In this document: positions 41,877 to 52,876 of the stretch, in pieces
How positions within the stretch are numbered: position 1 is the first letter of the stretch
How the letters are laid out: each line of letters opens with the position of its first letter
Assembly: GCA_964017065.1 (NCBI GenBank)
Contig: OZ024786.1
Coordinates: forward strand, 4,441,781 to 4,505,780
Direction of reading: 5' to 3'
DNA: 64,000 nucleotides
Origin: Haliclona indistincta
Taxonomy: Eukaryota; Porifera; Demospongiae; Haplosclerida; Chalinidae
Made by a program: the position numbers and the translations under genes
Notes under the pieces: generated by a model
Databases searched by the model: none
The model's input: the letters and a program-made list of their open reading frames with translations, nothing else
What the model was told of the DNA's origin: nothing

Positions 41877-43403
41877 GTTAGGCTTGCTATATCACACTAC
41901 AATGAAAACAATGGCAGGAATAAAGCAGAGAGCAAAACAGGAGAGAAATGGTGCTCAATTATGTACCCTATGAACAAATCTGGTGGCTACATAGTTAAAG
42001 AAAATTCCAGCAAAGAGTTACCTATGGTAAGATAACATTGAATTCATTACATGGTGTCATAATACTCGAGTCTCTAAAGTGCCTCAGTTATGATTGCACT
42101 GAGGAACACTATGACGACTAGGCTGAACTGAACACTAACCTTGATCAGCTAACTGCCACACTACGAGCTAAGTTGCCTCAGAGCGAGGGACTAATAGTGC
42201 GACCAGAACTAGAGAAGCAAACTGTTTCCAGACACAAAAGAAAAGTATCTCTAGCCATATCAAGCATTCCCAAGAAGGCAGCTGTTGGACGCAAGAAGCT
42301 ACATTCATCTTTTAGAAACAGAGTTGGGATGAAAGCCGCCAAGCAAAGGAAAGCTCAACTGAAGATTATAACGAATAATTATAAAAAATTAATAATTATT
42401 ATTATTGAATTTCATTAGGTTAGTAGTCACTGTGATCAGTCATTATCAATCAGCAATCCTGTGGGTAACAGTAACACATCACAGGTATGACAAAAAATTA
42501 ATTATAAACAAAATTGATATTAATAGGACGTTCTGTTTCTTATAGCAATCCAGAGTCAGTATGCAAGTTTCTGGTCGTGCTGTTTTAGGTAAAAAAACCA
42601 TTATGCAAATCCTTTCCATTCACAAAATCTTATTCAGGTCAAAAACGTCGAAGAAGTTGCAATTGTGATCCCTGTCAGAGAAAAGACTGTGGTCTATGTC
42701 TCTACTACAAAGACAAGAAAAAATTTGGTGGTCAAAACAAGCTGAAAATAAGATGTGTAGAAAGGCAGTGTATACAGGAAAAGGTTATACGGACTAAAGT
42801 AATAGAATAAGCTTACACGTCAGCTGTCTTTAACAGGTTGCAGTTTTACCAGTGGCTACACAGAAACAAAGAGTACAATCAGCTCCTGCTTCACCATTCA
42901 TTACCCTGTCTCAACAATACAGGAAGCTAAAAGAGATAAAGGGTGATGGTAACTGCCTGTTTAGAGCATTAGATTATTTTGCATATGGCACAGAAGAGTT
43001 GCATGACACCATGCGCAGACTGCTGGTGAAGTTTGTCAAAATGAATACTGAGATATTCCGTCCATACGTCTTCCATAAGACTTTGGAGGATCATATTGAC
43101 AACATGCAGCACAACAGGAAGTGGGGAACACAGGTGGAACTCATAGCATCAGCTTCTCTGTTCGAGATGGATGTGTTCGTTTTTACTGATACTTACGGCA
43201 GTACATGTTCCGAGTATAGGTGGATGAAGTACTCCCCTATAGACCCCAGGAAGTTAACATTCCCACCAGCTGATGAACGCCCTAGTGATTTGGACAACAT
43301 CAATCACATGGAATTTTGCCACAGGCTAGGTGTTCATTTTGATTGTGTTGTCAGCAATGCCGATGGAAAGCTACCTCTTACAAAACCTCAGCTCCAGGAT
43401 TAG
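41877..43403 (+). CDS. CXXC zinc finger - OTU cysteine protease, multi-exon gene (5' end not found)
   Basis: Exons: 41877-42026 (VRLAISHYNENNGRNKAESK...), 42122 to at least 42322 (basic, LSL/Lys-rich), 42419-42484, 42546-42588, 42638-42783 and 42837-43403 (stop TAG). The phases of the last four exons agree exactly. Exon 42638-42783 is a CXXC-type finger: KRRRSCNCDPCQRKDCGLC, KKKFGGQNK, IRCVERQC; compared with the canonical pattern the first Cys is displaced and the Cys after CG.C is Tyr (CLYY). The last exon holds an OTU domain: IKGDGNCLFRALDYFAYG (catalytic Asp and Cys), TQVELIASASLFEMDVFVFT, and CHRLGVHFDCV with the expected catalytic His. OTU proteases remove ubiquitin; CXXC fingers bind CpG DNA, so a nuclear deubiquitinase-like protein is inferred. 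The donor of exon 2 is unclear. It may itself be of transposon origin, since a decayed relative lies at 20.7 kb. Confidence 0.75.
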
Positions 43404-44150
43404 GGATGGACCACACTCAGCCACTGACTATATGTTCCAGTTCAATAACACTGCTCTTTTCTACTCTATTATGGTTGATGTTTTGCGATTTGTAGTCGTA
43501 CTGAATTTTGACAGAAGGCTAGGCCGTCAGTTAGCCGTAGTCTGCCCGCGACTTCCCTTCTATCCCAGTCACATAATCACTTGTCGATGCGGGACGAGGA
43601 CAATGGAACGGCCGGGATTTGTTGCCGAGAGCGGTATGGATAATGAGTAGCTGGAGACGACTATAGAACGGAGCGGCCGTGATTAAGAGAGTAGGCGTGC
43701 CTAGCAATTTCACGTGACAGGGGACATGAAGTGACCTGAAAAATGTATCAAATACAAAAGCAACGTTGCTATTGTCTCCTCAACCTTTTGAGAAACTGAA
43801 CTACACCATTAAAGTGATGAACCCTGGTCGCAAGAGAGACTACGCAATGAAAAAATCAAGGCAATCAAATTCAGTCTATCTTTTAGTTTATACAAGATCT
43901 CGCTAGAATTAGCGCTTGGTGCTCCATCTATTGTCAAATGTAACTGGTCGTCGTCTTTCACCAATAGACAAAAACTGTATAAATAGCGATGTTGATCACA
44001 CGCGGTGGAGCAACATGATAACAGACAAAACAAGATCACCAATGTCATCACAAAAACTGGATGACTATTGTACCTCTGTGGATCTATGCTACAGTAGACT
44101 CTAGTACTGGTGCTGTTGAAGTGAGCTACATAGCTACACATACTAACCAT
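43404..44150. other. Non-coding downstream region
   Basis: No gene recognised; 43330-43650 is open but overlaps the OTU exon in another frame. Confidence 0.3.
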
Positions 44151-44164
44151 GAGTTAGGTTAGGT

Positions 44165-44480
44165 GTGAGTGAATCCAAGCACCTCCTACTTTCAAATACC
44201 ATCAAAGAGAGCATGTCCATCAAGCTGCAAGAAGGAATTCCAATAAAGAGAATCATGGATGGTATGACATTTAAGTCTATTAAGTCTATTCTAGAATTGG
44301 TTACAATGACCAGATTGATGTACACCAAGAGCACCTTGTTGAATGATATGGTGGAACCATGACTTTTGTTGACGTAACGTACAAAGTAACCAAGTACGCC
44401 ATCCCACTATGTATGAGAACTAAATTCTGTGTCTTATTAACTGTCAACATCAATATACATACTTATCTAATTTTGAACTC
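44165..44480 (+). pseudogene. Possible MULE-type DDE transposase fragment
   Basis: Frame 44165-44360 reads LLLSNTIKESMSIKLQEGIP then IKRIMDGM; after a stop, 44359-44450 reads FVDVTYKVTKYAIPLCMRTK. The second piece resembles D.TYKT.KY.LPL, the first-Asp region of MULE-related transposases such as those near CaRF/ZSWIM-type proteins. Weak, from memory; interrupted by a stop. Confidence 0.35.
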
Positions 44481-44754
44481 AAAAGCTCGCGTGGGCCAGC
44501 CAGCAGGGGAGCATCTTGCTGATGAAATTCAAAAACCACCTCCTGTAATGCACTTCCAATGTGTGATCTAACTGTTCTTCCGGACACTAATCTATCACCA
44601 GGACTGGTTCGACATAGGATGATAAATACCCACTCTGTATTATATGCTGTACATTCTGCCGTCAGTGTGAGGTGAATGCACGTTTTTCTTTTGTCTTCCT
44701 AGTGAAATTTACGGTTGACAAACACTCTATGAAGTGATCTCTCATTTTTGTTTG

Positions 44755-45347
44755 GTGATGACCTAGCCTCGTACCCAGGCCTATTGAGGAGAAGAGTTAA
44801 GGCCTGGTATCTACTGTTTGCGCATGCGCGGGTAGCGTTGGAATTCCACCGCCGCCGGTTATCATCGTACATGTTTGCAGTACGTGATGAATATTCATCG
44901 GTTTTCTTAACAGTTCGTGAAGCTCTCCTGTTTGCAATCTACTCTGATGACTGTATTGTATCGTCTTTTCTTGAAGCTCTATCACATTAGCAGAAGTACA
45001 ATTTAACAATTGAGTGCTGCTGGTAGCGGAAACGAGCGACATCGATCGACAATAGCAGCGTGAAATGTCACGCGATTAAGCACTATCGCGTATGCAGGCT
45101 CATCACAAAGTTATTCACCGAATCCAGAGCTAGAGCTGACGATCAAGCCGCTTCTTAGCCAGTTGTTTATAGGCTTAATAACTTAGGTGTGGCAGAGGTG
45201 TGGCCAGAATAACTGCTACCATGTTTTCATGACGCAATCGGAATATTTTACAGTAAAATACACGGATATTTAGCGCATGCGCAAGCAGTAGATACCAGGC
45301 GCTTATTTCTTGTCCCCTAGCGCCTGGGTACGAGGCTAGTGATGACC
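44755..45347. mobile_element. MULE-type MITE with 9-bp target site duplication
   Basis: Element 44764-45338 (575 bp) has inverted termini starting TAGCCTCGTACCCAGGC and, after a divergent stretch, sharing GCCTGGTATCTACTG and TTGCGCATGCGC (about 67 bases overall). Both sides carry GTGATGACC (44755-44763, 45339-45347). A 9-bp duplication and long inverted repeats are typical for Mutator-like elements. No transposase inside. Confidence 0.9.
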
Positions 45348-46219
45348 CTGCTACCGTATCCCATGATCAAACAGCAAAAAAGCAATGGCAAAGCAGCCAC
45401 AATTATCACTTCTCTACTGAATTTGCACATGCAGAAAAGTCGTCTTCCTCTTCCAGGATTCAGCTGATTTTTAAGAGTGGGATGGATATCCTATGGTAAA
45501 AGAGAGTCATATAGGATAAGATACTGAGCAATGATGAGATGACCATAGCAACAAACATTGTGAAGTGGTGTATTGCCATACTTGTTCTCACATAATGAAT
45601 TACAGGCCCCTCTCTGATGAGATACAGAACAATGTTGAGGTGACCATAGTAACAAGCCGAGAGTCAAATTCCAAGAGTCGTCAGTTTTTAATAGTGTAAT
45701 TCATTATGTGTGTTGAATAACACATACCAAGTCAGTCCGGAACCAATCAGCAAGGTTACACAGTTTGCAGAGTGTAGATGGTGTGTCCTAAGACCAACTG
45801 CACCATGAAGTGTGTATCTCCAGAATGTGGAAATCTGTGTTACCATCTGTACAAATGTGACAGCTTATGCTATGATTACACGAATTGACACATATATAAA
45901 CACCTACACAGAGTCCATTCAATGAAAGATGCCACCACAGAGTTCGGCACAGAAGGAATGCTCAGCACAGAGACAGACACAGAAGGGAGAGGAAGGAGTA
46001 TAAAGCACACATTGAAATAACTGAGTTAACTTTGTATTCCAATTACGGCGTTGAATAATAAGAATAATAGCGTTTGCAGAATTTTCAGAAGAGAGAACAA
46101 GCATAACTTCCTATAAGAACAGTAAATCAGGATTAGCAGAAGCAGACGTACCCTCAAATGGTCAAGAATTATTAGAACTAACAGGGCATGGCAGTTTCTA
46201 TGTACAACTTTACTCTCCT
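45348..46219. other. Spacer with a small inverted-repeat element
   Basis: 45588-45604 (CACATAATGAATTACA) and 45698-45714 (TGTAATTCATTATGTG) are inverted, enclosing about 95 bases; possible small MITE. GATGACCATAGCAACAA at 45538 is repeated as GGTGACCATAGTAACAA at 45638. Confidence 0.45.
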
Positions 46220-46425
46220 TCTGATACTCCATCTGTACTGCCAGGTCCCTCTGACACTCCGACCACATTGCCGACTCCCTCTGACACTCCAATCACACTG
46301 CCAACTTCTTCTGACTTCGATCTCATTGCCGACTTCTTCTGACACTTCGATCTCATTGCCGACTTCTTCTGACACTTCGATCTCATTGCCGACTTCTTCT
46401 GACACTTCGATCTCATTGCCGACTC
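46220..46425. repeat. 30-bp minisatellite
   Basis: About seven units; the last four are near identical (CTTCTTCTGACACTTCGATC + TCATTGCCGA), the first three divergent (CTCCCTCTGACACTCC...). Plus codes for LPTSSDTSIS repeats and minus for NEIEVSEEVG repeats; coding use is unproven. Confidence 0.85.
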
Positions 46426-46813
46426 GACTCCCTATTGTATACTGTAGGTTAGAAAGCCACAATGGATTACTAAGAGGTATTCATCTCTATGGGAATCAAG
46501 TAGGGACGCTTCCACTAAGATGGCAACAATAGAGCATGTGAGGTTCATCTGTTCTGGTGGGATACTTAGCAATGGCAAAAGGTAAGTGCATGGTTGCGTA
46601 TTTATGAATGGGAGTATTGGCTTTGCTCTCGCTGAATAATTAATTCGTTACTACGAATAATAACATTGCAGTAAGTATAAGCAGTGAGTCTTAGCAACCA
46701 TAATTATTTTTTGTACATTCAACATGAACTCTAGTTGTCGATATTATATTTACTAACATGCACAATTAGAGTTAATGTACTTTACCTTCATATTGACATG
46801 CTTCCTATTGCAG

Positions 46814-47578
46814 GTGTGGGGAAGACCTTGTCCGGCTGTACCATTCTCTACCTGAGCAGCATTTTTTTAATTCAATACCTATGCAGACTCTTCTCAGCTA
46901 TAAGCGGATCTATCAACCATTTGCCATGAGAAAGGTTATGAATAATTGAATGTATATGAAACTACTACAATCATCATTACAGAGCAGGGGAACTGTTCTC
47001 TTGAAAGACTTAGCTGTACAGTTAGATGGAATAGGCACAGTACCTCTCTCTACTCTGACTACTTCAAGTTTTTCTATTAACATTGGTGAATTACAAGATC
47101 AAGAAAAGTTACAAGTTTATGACTCCTTTATCGCCAAGAATTGCAAATCAGTAGATGTTGGGAATTATGTCAGCTATTCTGAGGATGGCACTAAGGTCAG
47201 AACACCTAGAACTCTCACACTTACAGTGTATCATTACCTTTTATGCTGCAGAAACTGTACGGTGAAGTGGTGGCTTGTGTACAGACCAGTGCTGGCAACA
47301 AGTATTGCTTTGTGCGTCCATTGGAACTTCTTTCTGTCAGTAATGAGTACAACTGCCCACTCCTGATTCGTGCGTACACAATCAAACGTATTAGAGAAAT
47401 GTGTGTTGCTTCTGCTGTATCTATTATGCACGAGTGCACAAGTACTTGTACATTTTCTGATCAGTTACAACCACAAACCATAGAGAGAGAATCCGTAGTT
47501 CATAATAGTTTAACTTTTGAACAAGGCTTCACTAATGACATGTTTAGCTTAAATGTATATTGTTTAAATACCCCCTAG
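46814..47578 (+). CDS. Multi-exon gene end of unknown function
   Basis: Three exons with good ends: after ATTGCAG 46813, GEDLVRLYHSLPEQHFFNSI and LLSYKRIYQPFAMRK; after ATTACAG 46982, SRGTVLLKDLAVQLDGIGTV to YVSYSEDGTK with a GT donor at 47194; after CTGCAG 47250, KLYGEVVACVQTSAGNKYCF and VRPLELLSVSNEYNCPLLIR, ending in TAG 47576-47578. The middle and last exon resemble the conserved C-terminal part (GE...V, F.V..L, Y.V) of TE-linked sponge genes, but no named family fits. Upstream exons not found. Intact frames suggest a recent or functional gene. Confidence 0.45.
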
Positions 47579-47969
47579 TTGATCAATTGTCTGTGTTTCT
47601 TATTATTGTTTTGTAACACCAATTATCTATATTGTAAATAACAGTGAACTGTCCACATTGGGAGGCCATGTGATTGGTGGGAATTAGTTTAGTTTGCATG
47701 CCACGACGTCAATATAGGACTGTTGCTACATGAGAGTAAAGCAGTTCTCGGATCGATGTCGTGTCATTATTGATTCAAGAATGATTCAGCATCAAATACA
47801 GCGTGTATTACAACGTTGACACAACTGTCGTTACTCAAACAGCTGAAACGACAATGAATAAATATATCGAATCGATACCGTATCACTCCGGATTCGACGC
47901 CAAGTTTTTGGCTGTGTACAATGATGAATATTAATAAGTTGCATGGGTCACTACAGTCACGAGGTGAGT
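47579..47969. other. Non-coding stretch
   Basis: Nothing recognised. Confidence 0.3.
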
Positions 47970-48200
47970 CAGATATCCTTGCTACTGTCTGTCTTGGATC
48001 TGTCTTGCTATTGTCTGTCTTGGATACTGTCTTGTTACTGTCCGTCTTCAACTGCCTTGCTACTGTCCGTATTCATTTTCCTTGCTACTGTCTGTCTTGG
48101 ATACTGTCTTGATACTGTCCGTCTTCATCTGCCTTGCTACTGTCTTGCTACTGTCCATCTTAATTTGTCTTGCTACTGTCGGTCTTGGATTTTGCTTAGA
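47970..48200. repeat. Degenerate tandem repeat of CTTGCTACTGTC(T/C)GTCTT units
   Basis: Motif CTTGCTACTGTC recurs about seven times with spacers such as TTGGATACTG or CATCTGC; composite unit about 40-60 bases. Open plus frame gives LATV/LLLSVLD repeats, judged a by-product. Confidence 0.75.
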
Positions 48201-48455
48201 TGTCTTTATCTCCTCCGGCTAAGAGAAACAGAACTCAAACAGAGTTTTTCACTTTCAATAGTAAGGAACAAAATATAATACAAATGAATGTATTGTTGTC
48301 TTCATAGCTTCTCCTGATTCTCGGGCTTCTAAGTCAACATGCATACTGAATGACTTTGAAGATAGATATTCAAACCGACATTTCTATTTTTATAACTATC
48401 ACTGCTAGTAGAGGTACACCACCATGACGTCATTGACCCTTGTGACGATGATCCC
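48201..48455. other. Non-coding stretch left of piggyBac end
   Basis: Possible exon after TTCATAG (48307) reading SPDSRASKSTCILNDFEDRY; unrecognised. Confidence 0.25.
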
Positions 48456-49307
48456 TTAACCCATTCGTTCCGAATGTTGCCTTTTTACACACTTCCGCGC
48501 GAGTACGAATGTTGCCTTTTGGCAACAATTTTCTTTACGCGCCTGTATCACCTAACAGTGAAGTCGCCATAGCAAAAAAAGTTGACACAACTATGGAGGA
48601 TTGCTATTAGCTACCATTACAGCTGGTAAGAAGCTTTCTGGGTCTATTTTAGCGTCGTACTGAGCGCGACAGTACACGCAGTTGAACGCGTTGCTGACAG
48701 CAATGTATACATGAAACGGGGTGACCTTCTTTGCGAGCGCGAAGATGCACTTTACAGGCGAAAGCGGGGCGGCAAGTACCAGGCGATACCAGCGACTAGT
48801 TTAGTATCGCTTACACTTACTCTTCTACTCGATACTAAGCTTTTATAAGTGCGGAGAAAGACTATGGCGAGTAGCAGAGCATTGTACTTACACGGTAGAA
48901 GAAGTGCTAGGTATGATGAATGAAGAGATTGAGCTGGATATTGATGAGCCTATGTGTGATGGAAGTGACGATGACTTGGAACCAAGCACAGAAATGTAAG
49001 CAAAATCAACAATAAACATAACAAAACAATACAATGTAATAATTATTTCTTTCATTGACTCCTTTCACTTTGAAGTTGTCCAGGACAAGCATTGAGGTAA
49101 ACAAAAAGATTAGTAGCATTTGTCAATAATGCTCATAATATTCTTACTTTCAGTGATGGTGAAAAGAGTAGCGAAGAGAGTGGTGAAGAGAATGAAAGCA
49201 GAGAGCGCAGTGAGAGCAGAGAGCACAGTGAGAACACTACAGCGAACTAAACAGTCCACAGTATGTGCATTAGTGTGTAAGTATAGAAACATGCAAAAGA
49301 CGTAGCT
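48456..49307 (+). mobile_element. piggyBac-type element, 5' end and transposase N-terminus
   Basis: A TTAA at 48456 is followed by CCCATTCGTTCCGAATGTTG, a piggyBac-like terminus; the subterminal motif CGAATGTTGCCTTTT recurs at 48505-48520 and ends in the palindrome TTGCCTTTTGGCAAC. At 48886 the frame reads TVEEVLGMMNEEIELDIDEP then MCDGSDDDLEPSTEM, a GT donor, and an exon DGEKSSEESGEENESRERSE; acidic EEVL.M...EE N-termini are usual in piggyBac transposases. The DDD catalytic core is absent. Truncated; a Harbinger-type MITE lies just beyond. Confidence 0.6.
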
Positions 49308-49364
49308 CAACTTTTCTGTTGCTTCTTCTAGAGAAGACAGCTTCCAATTGGCCAATGTTCTTTC

Positions 49365-49989
49365 TTAAGGTGTGTCCACACCTGAACTGGATTCGAACCG
49401 GTTTGCAAACCGAATTGATCGATGCGAATCGAAATCGCATTCATCCCGTCCACACTACTACTGACGAAGCGGTTTCAACATGCATGTTTGCACATGATAG
49501 TCACGCGTATACCAACACAGGATGGCGGTACCGCGAACTGCACTAGCTGTGCTTTTCTTTCTATGGATGGCTCTCAGGCGCACTCGAACGTCCAGTGTTT
49601 CGCGTAGGATGCTGATTGAAACAGCTCATGCACGAGCACGGAGAAGACGAACGTAAGCATACTACAGCGCCCAGTATTCGCCTAACAGCGCCCAGTATGG
49701 ACCTAACAGCGCTCAGTAATGCCAGTATTCGTGGCAGTCTGGCAGACTAGTAGCAAGTAGATAGACTGGCAGACAACTCCGTCTCGATGATAGAGCAAAC
49801 CGCACCTCGTTTCTGGCCGTATGCGCAAAGCGCAATTGCGCGATCCGGATCGAAACCACCTCTGGAGGTGGATTGAGCTGAATCCGGATTCGAACCGGAT
49901 TAGCCAATGCGCATTAGGTGTGGACGCAGTCAATGCGCATTCGATCCGGATCGAATGCGCATTCACTACATAGTGTGGACACACCTTTA
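49365..49989. mobile_element. PIF/Harbinger-type MITE with TTA target duplication
   Basis: Element 49368-49986 (619 bp) has inverted ends AGGTGTGTCCACAC / GTGTGGACACACCT, perfect over 14 bases, flanked by TTA on both sides (49365-49367, 49987-49989). Subterminal parts are full of GGATTCGAACCGG and ATGCGCATTCGATCCGGATC palindromes. The 3-bp TWA duplication fits Harbinger. No transposase inside. Confidence 0.88.
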
Positions 49990-50119
49990 CTTCCCATATT
50001 CATTGTACATGGGTAAAGCATCTAGGTTTAACGAAGACGAATATACAATATTGTGATTTGCCAATACAATATTTTCTCTCTCTAACAGGTTTTTATCATC
50101 CTATCAGTTATTTGTGGCT
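49990..50119. other. Short spacer
   Basis: Nothing recognised. Confidence 0.3.
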
Positions 50120-50452
50120 TGCCGCTATTGGTGCAAGTAGACCCTCGGACGCTCAATTGCCGTAAACCACTTCTCCTGTCCACTTACAGCCTTCCTTGTG
50201 GTGCTAGCAGCGAAATTTGAGGTCATTAATCTCACGCTGGAAGAATTTATCAAGATGAGCGCTGGAGAGAGCATCAGGTTCCCAACATACTGGACACTCC
50301 TTCTCGCCACTAGTGAGAAGCTGAGTGTGGCACTGCTGACAAACATGATGGCCACACTTCACGATCTGGTATAGCTCTGTTAGTAGCTCAAAGCAAATAG
50401 GACAGAAACGACTCTTTGGAGGCTCAGTGATGAAGTTGTATTGGGTTGCCAT
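50120..50452 (-). pseudogene. TRAF-like RING finger protein, truncated by a stop
   Basis: ATG at 50452 (minus) starts MATQYNFITEPPKSRFCPIC; the RING ligands follow: CPIC, CGHHVCQQC and CPVC, then LDKFFQREINDLKFRC and TAG at 50204. Without that stop the same frame continues HHKEGCKWTGEVVYGN and another stop, the expected start of TRAF-type zinc fingers. RING plus TRAF-type fingers indicate an E3 ubiquitin ligase in TNF-receptor/TLR-type signalling. Two stops close together suggest a pseudogene; an 82-residue RING-only product is possible. Confidence 0.65.
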
Positions 50453-50721
50453 GATACACAGTACGATTTCTAAGGAGGCACACATGCCCAAACAAAGCAA
50501 CATTCAAAGGGTTGCCTATTGAGCCGGCCGACTCCTATGTGTCAGTAACAAGTTTAATTAATCATATTCATATTCATAATAAAAATACTGTAGTAGTTAC
50601 TGTGAGTGGTTATTAGTACCACTGTAAAAGCAATAAATAATAAATCAGCTAGAATAGACCTCTTTCATGTAAGCAATAGTAATTTCTCAACTTGTTTCTG
50701 GTAAAAAAAGGCAAACATTGA

Positions 50722-51150
50722 AACCAGCATGCACTACTGGCAAAGTGTACCGTATGTGGCCTTGTTTACCCCAAAAGCAACAAGTGGAACACCGTTAGCA
50801 CTACTTTGAGTAAAGATGCAGAACTTGGCCTAGGCTCAAGTGAAAGGGTCGAAAGAATGACTGCCAAAAGTCTGGTTATGGCCAAGTCTTCGACCAAGTT
50901 TAGAAAGAGGAAATACTCTGACCTGGAGGCAAAGGCACATGCAGTGCTCAAATATCTTAAGCTATCTGAGGAAGAGTACCAACAACAGCAATGTAATACT
51001 GGTGCTGACCGCGAACCATCACCCACTCCACTAGGTGACAATGAAATGTTTGTGTCAACATTTTATACCACCATTCTTATTCCCTGTCTTCGCCAATATT
51101 TTACTGATGGGCGGAGTAGTTTGTTGAGCAAGCTGTGGAAAGGCCAAAAG
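50722..51150 (+). CDS. Exon with zinc-ribbon-like CX2C start and Lys-rich helix
   Basis: Open frame ends at a good donor (CAAAAG|GTAATA at 51150/51151). It reads LAKCTVCGLVYPKSNKWNTV, then ERVERMTAKSLVMAKSSTKF, RKRKYSDLEAKAHAVLKYLK and FVSTFYTTILIPCLRQYFTD. The KF+KR+.SDLEA.A pattern may be a conserved motif of a larger invertebrate family that I cannot name. No ATG; internal exon of an incomplete or decayed gene. A possible later piece is at 52226-52295 (AQKDEISLLKVTIDNLDELL). Confidence 0.4.
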
Positions 51151-52600
51151 GTAATACCGTAAATAAATAGTAGGAACTAAGTAATTCTGCCTTTTGGAAT
51201 TAATCATATCTTTCAATAAGTAGCTCAGTTAGTTTATAAAATATCTCTGCAAGACAACTGAGTTAGTTCATTGTGCAAATCAAACAATTGAAATTTAACT
51301 GGGCTTGGACGGGGTCATAGAAGTCTAATTACGAAAAATGACATATTTGTGTTGCTATGGGAGCCTCAATTTTACCACAAATTTTTTTCACTAATCTTCA
51401 TCTTGAGTGCCTGTGAAAAATATGTATGACATCATAAAAATATATTTCAGACAATCCCCCTTAACCACTTGTAAGTTGTGCAATATTTGAACTTCAAAGC
51501 TGTTTCCAACATTCATATTAGCTGCTTTGATGTGCATTGTATATGATTCTGTTGCTGCTTTGTACATGTACAGGAAGAGCAGGTCCCTCAAAGATGATGC
51601 TTCATAACTGTTTCGAGCTACCCATTTACTTCCAGAATCACAAGTTGTTAACAACTTCAGAGATTATGAACATCGTCCTTAACCCTGACTTGTCTGTGAA
51701 ATTCATTTGCAAGTGAACTCCAATAAGTGTCAACTGCAACGCATTTAACTTTATATGTACCCACCCAGCTGACAGCTGTTCAAGTTTACATACAGATGCA
51801 TTCTGTACTATCAGAAAAGCTTGATTCGGCTTTCCATGTTTTCCAGTTACCCCTGCGGCTCTCCCAATTCACTAGGATTGGGAGAGCCCGATTTAAATGT
51901 CATTTTGCTGTTTTAGACCTCTATTTGAGCAAGTTCCCGCTTCAGTCAAGTCAAAGGATATTTTCTATTTGCAACTCTTAATACAATACATAAAACACCT
52001 GACATGATTTGCTTGGTCAAAAATCGGTTGCGTTCGTTTTGCTCTGTCCTATAATAGCTCTTTAACCCTCAAAGCACATGTTTGAGGGTTGCGGATGGTA
52101 AACACAATCATGTCAATAGAAATTTTTGTATAATAAAGAAATTTTTAGTACAGTAAAAGTTTAATAACTTACATGTGGTATGAATTTAAGAAGATTAATC
52201 TCTTTGTCTTTTCCTGCAACTGCAAAGGCACAGAAAGATGAGATTTCCCTTCTGAAGGTAACAATTGATAATTTGGATGAACTTTTAGATGAAAGGTAAA
52301 TATCTGTGATTGGTATGGAGGGATGACTGTGATTCAAACTATCTTCGCTCTATTCAATCGTGTGGGCTGGAATTTTGGTTTAACACTTTATAGAAACCAC
52401 TTTAGACTCACCAAAGAGAGCTTTCAGCTCTGAAAAATTATTTGATCAATCCTAGATGACAGATGTTTAAAATCTGTGTAGATCTGGAATGCCTCTCTAA
52501 GAGTTTGATTTGCAGTCAATCAAAATGAGAATATCTTCATTATTGTTTAATTTTTCTATAATTTAAATTTATAGGCTCCCATACCCTACTCAAGAAAGTG
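51151..52600. other. 1.4 kb without a confident gene
   Basis: Two perfect small hairpins are visible: GGCTCTCCCAAT/ATTGGGAGAGCC (51857-51889) and AACCCTCAAA/TTTGAGGGTT (52064-52090). Open frames on both strands (51391-51654 minus, 51727-51981 plus) have no motif. Confidence 0.4.
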
Positions 52601-52626
52601 AAGAAACAGAGACAGTCTTGCATGGA

Positions 52627-52876
52627 GAGGCATCAGCCTAACATGGTAGGGAGGCATCAGTCTAACATGGTAGGGAGACATCAGTCTAACATGGTAGGGA
52701 GACATCAGTCTAACATGGTAGGGAGACATCAGTCTAACATGGTAGGGAGACATCAGTCTAACATGGTAGGGAGGCATCAGTCTAACATGGTAGGGAGGCA
52801 TCAGTCTAACATGGTAGGGAGGCATCAGTCTAACATGGTAGGGAGGCATCAGTCTAACATGGTAGGGAGACATCAG
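52627..52876. repeat. 24-bp minisatellite, about 10 copies, open on both strands
   Basis: Unit GGCATCAGTCTAACATGGTA + GGGA, with G/A alternation (AGGCATC versus AGACATC). Plus codes for HQSNMVGR repeats (frame 52598-52903), minus for SPYHVRLM repeats. As 24 is a multiple of 3, the array stays open in any stop-free frame, so this is weak evidence for a gene. Confidence 0.9.

Noticed and set aside
46178..46462. Minus-strand Glu-rich repeat protein
   Set aside because: By-product of a 30-bp minisatellite; no gene signals around it.
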